Part shown: positions 16,518 through 18,054 of the stretch, piece after piece
How positions within the stretch are numbered: position 1 is the first letter of the stretch
Layout: the number at the start of each line of letters is the position of its first letter
Assembly: GCA_964485695.1 (NCBI GenBank)
Contig: CAZAKZ010000116.1
Location: 1 to 18,054, forward strand
DNA length: 18,054 nt
Source: CAZAKZ01 sp964485695
GTDB taxonomy: Bacteria > Planctomycetota > JAFGQW01
Direction of reading: 5' to 3'
The notes under the pieces: model-generated
Databases searched by the model: none
What the model saw: the letters and a program-made list of their open reading frames with translations, nothing else
Told to the model about the DNA's origin: nothing
Made by a program: the position numbers and the translations under genes

Positions 16518-16815
16518 AAATCAACCCGGGTGAGGGGCGTGGCGTTGGATAGGGTGAGGGGCGTTGGATAGAACAGGTAGGGGAGAAGGAAATCAACCTG
16601 GGGGCGGTGGGAGGGGGATGGGGTGGGGTGGGATGCGAGGAATCAACCTGGGTGCGGGAGATGAGATGGAAGAGGGAGAGAGCTGGATAGAGCGGGTGCG
16701 GGAGAAGGAAATCAACCGAGAAGGAAATCAACCTGGGTGCGGGAGTGCGGGGAAGGTAATCACCTGGGTGCGGTGTTGTGTTGTTGTGGGAGAGGAAATC
16801 AACTTGGGTGCGGTG
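16518..16815 (+). repeat. Second cluster of the AAATCAACCTGGGTGCGG repeat, minisatellite-like
   Basis: Seven copies, full or partial, begin at 16518 (AAATCAACCCGGGTGAGG), 16590, 16641, 16709 (head only), 16725, 16758 (one A lost) and 16796 (AACTTGGG variant). They sit in very G-rich, C-poor sequence with words such as GGGAGAAGGAA, and GGGTGAGGGGCGT is duplicated at 16528 and 16552. Unlike the array beside the transposase, no copy is followed by CGCCCGGG, so none can form the hairpin. Open frames across it merely translate the repeat (INLGAG or TQVDF words). Confidence 0.85.
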
Positions 16816-17153
16816 TGTGTGGGAGGGGCGGGGGTTTTCAATATGGGATCCGGGCTGCTGGCGGTTTGTCGACTCCTGGAATGACAGGCGTCTTTGGCGG
16901 GAAACGGGGTTTCGGGAATTCGCATGTGTCATAACGGCTATTGTTATTTTATCCGGCATCCAGTATCATCGGTGGTTGATTTGATAGAGACACGAATGTG
17001 ATTTTTCATTGATAGTGGGAGATCCCAGAGCGTCTGGCTTCTCACCCGGAATTCGATCTGTATCGACGTCTACGAAAAGAGAGAGGTCCTTCCCCAATTG
17101 CCCCTAATTCCATCCACCTCAGTACTTCTACATTTTTCAAGGAGGTCTACGTA
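16816..17153. other. 338-base gap before the last gene
   Basis: After the repeat cluster the composition drops abruptly in G and becomes AT-richer around 16930-17010. The segment contains the candidate promoter at 16941-16969 and then a leader of about 180 bases with no obvious gene. It ends in a strong AAGGAGGT ribosome-binding site at 17139-17146, seven bases before the ATG at 17154. Confidence 0.55.
16941..16969 (+). promoter_or_regulatory. Candidate sigma70-type promoter of the secreted-protein gene
   Basis: TTGTTA at 16941-16946 and TATCAT at 16964-16969 are separated by exactly 17 bases in an AT-rich island. The implied 5' untranslated leader is long, about 178 bases. Together with the perfect AAGGAGGT before the gene this suggests strong expression, which is inference from sequence. 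Confidence 0.45.
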
Positions 17154-18054
17154 ATGAAGAAAAGCTTGATTTGTGTTGCACTCTTGCTCTGCATCTGCAC
17201 GGGCTTGACAGCCCAGTTCATCTACAACCCATCCGACACACCCGCCACGGGTGGGGGCAACTCCTGGCCCTTCAATCTCTATACCAAGTGGCGGTTCCAG
17301 TTCATCATCGATAAGAAGATCATGGGGCCCTGCCCTGCAACGATCACGGACATTGCCTTCTCGGGATACTACAGTCCCTCGAGAACATTCGCGGTGAAGG
17401 ACTTCCAGATGAGGATGGGCCACACCACGTACTCGAAATTCAGCACGGCAGGGACCACCTTGTTCGACAAGATCCTCGGCCCCACCCCCACCGAGGTCTA
17501 CAAGAGGGGGGCGATCACGTGGGTCTGTAATTATCACAAATGGAGCGACATCGGACTCACCAGCCCCTTCCTCTACAACGGGAAAGATAACATCTGCGTT
17601 GAGATCCGGTACAACCACACCACTTCCGGTGGAACGGTTACCCTGACCGATCCCAGCATCGCCCGGGCCTACACGCATGCCCGGTACACCGCGGATCCTT
17701 TCAACGCGACGAACTGGTATGCTCCCATTCCCGGTGAGATGATGGGTCCCAAGCACCGTCTCACCCTGAAGAAGGGCCTCACCGTCGCTGCCCCCACCGC
17801 GATTCCTATCGGGACGAGCGCCTTCATCATGCTCGCGAACGGAAAGCCGGGTGACTTCTATCAGCTCGCCGCTTCGCTGGGCCAAGGTCCCCTCGTCCTG
17901 GCGCCGTGTTACTCTGTCAACCTGACTGTGGATGGTATCTTCTTGGCATCCATTCTCATCGGACCGCCCCTCTTCACCCAGTACGCCGGTTCGTTCCCCC
18001 TTGAGCACGAGCACGCTAGATGAGGGTGGCATTCTCACGATATTTGATGGAATG
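17154..18054 (+). CDS. Secreted protein of unknown function, apparent frameshift near its end, cut by window edge
   Basis: This exported protein starts with a clear signal peptide (MKKSLICVALLLCICTGLTA, Gln next) and a consensus ribosome-binding site. The mature part is beta-rich, with ITDIAFSGYYSPSRTF, FQMRMGHTTYSKFST, GLTSPFLYNGKDNICVEIRY and later FYQLAASLGQGPLVLA. I associate this layout with a secreted, often multi-copy domain family in Planctomycetota, but I know no biochemical function. As read, the frame stops at 18021-18023 after LEHEHAR. If one C is dropped from the C5 run at 17996-18000, the frame continues open to the window edge as SFPLSTSTLDEGGILTI, which looks like the natural continuation. 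It is therefore either a real frameshift near the C-terminus or a homopolymer sequencing error, and the 3' end is outside the window. Confidence 0.75.

Noticed and set aside
16103..16519. 139-residue N-terminal extension of the C1B peptidase
   Set aside because: The extension is Arg/Pro-rich and unlike the family, whereas the ATG at 16102 begins a proper signal peptide with a ribosome-binding site.
5509..16815. DNA-uptake-signal interpretation of the dispersed repeat
   Set aside because: Uptake signals are spread evenly and often within genes; here copies are clustered in arrays beside a RAYT gene and mostly non-coding, which fits REP-like elements better.
16516..16959. 147-codon minus-strand open frame through the second repeat cluster
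   Set aside because: It consists of repeat-derived TQVDF/PRLISF words and Pro/Ser low-complexity sequence, with no independent coding evidence.

Overview
The window reads as a chromosomal piece of a GC-rich, diderm-type, peptide- and purine-using heterotrophic bacterium. The evidence is GC-rich coding sequence, TTG and GTG starts, a lipoprotein and several Sec-exported proteins, and a large secreted-peptidase content. The last gene resembles a secreted domain family I associate mainly with Planctomycetota. The peptidases, the RAYT transposase and the fused MFS/spermidine-synthase-like protein are equally at home in Acidobacteriota and relatives. I cannot settle the phylum from sequence alone.

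Layout: (1) A sugar-nucleotide epimerase/dehydratase on the minus strand (95-1060) has an aberrant C-terminus ending in a perfect 12-bp inverted repeat. (2) A lipoprotein M1 aminopeptidase (1200-2927) converges on a small DUF2007-type protein (2987-3280, minus). (3) A three-gene molybdenum hydroxylase operon (3444-6848) has the order molybdopterin subunit, 2Fe-2S subunit, FAD subunit. It looks xanthine-dehydrogenase-like and has a plausible sigma70-type promoter with a direct repeat just downstream. (4) A REP-associated tyrosine (Y1/HUH) transposase (7218-8120, minus) is followed at its 5' side by an array of hairpin-forming repeats and a GCCCC tandem tract. (5) A zinc-finger membrane protein (8415-9503, minus) is divergent from a secreted M14 metallocarboxypeptidase-like protein (9667-12240). 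(6) A membrane-fused spermidine-synthase-like protein (12305-14626) and an exported C1B cysteine aminopeptidase (14711-16102) lie on the minus strand. (7) A long non-coding stretch carries a second repeat cluster (16518-16815). (8) A secreted protein (17154 to the window edge) carries an apparent +1 frameshift in a run of five C.

The most interesting signal is one short repeat, AAATCAACCTGGGTGCGG. I find it in at least fourteen full, partial or decayed copies in this window. They lie at the xdhA/xdhC junction, just after xdhB, in the array beside the transposase gene and in the cluster at 16.5-16.8 kb. In the array beside the transposase each unit can fold into an 8-bp stem (CCTGGGTG/CGCCCGGG, two G-T wobbles) whose loop varies while the stem is kept. 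That is the architecture of a REP element beside its RAYT. Elsewhere only the head and the 5' half of the stem remain, embedded in G-rich minisatellite-like sequence. One copy has remodelled the end of xdhA while duplicating the ribosome-binding site of xdhC.

Functionally, three predicted exported or lipid-anchored peptidases (M1, M14, C1B) suggest extracytoplasmic peptide breakdown. The xdh-like operon would oxidise purines or related N-heterocycles. No operon links these groups; they are separate units on alternating strands.
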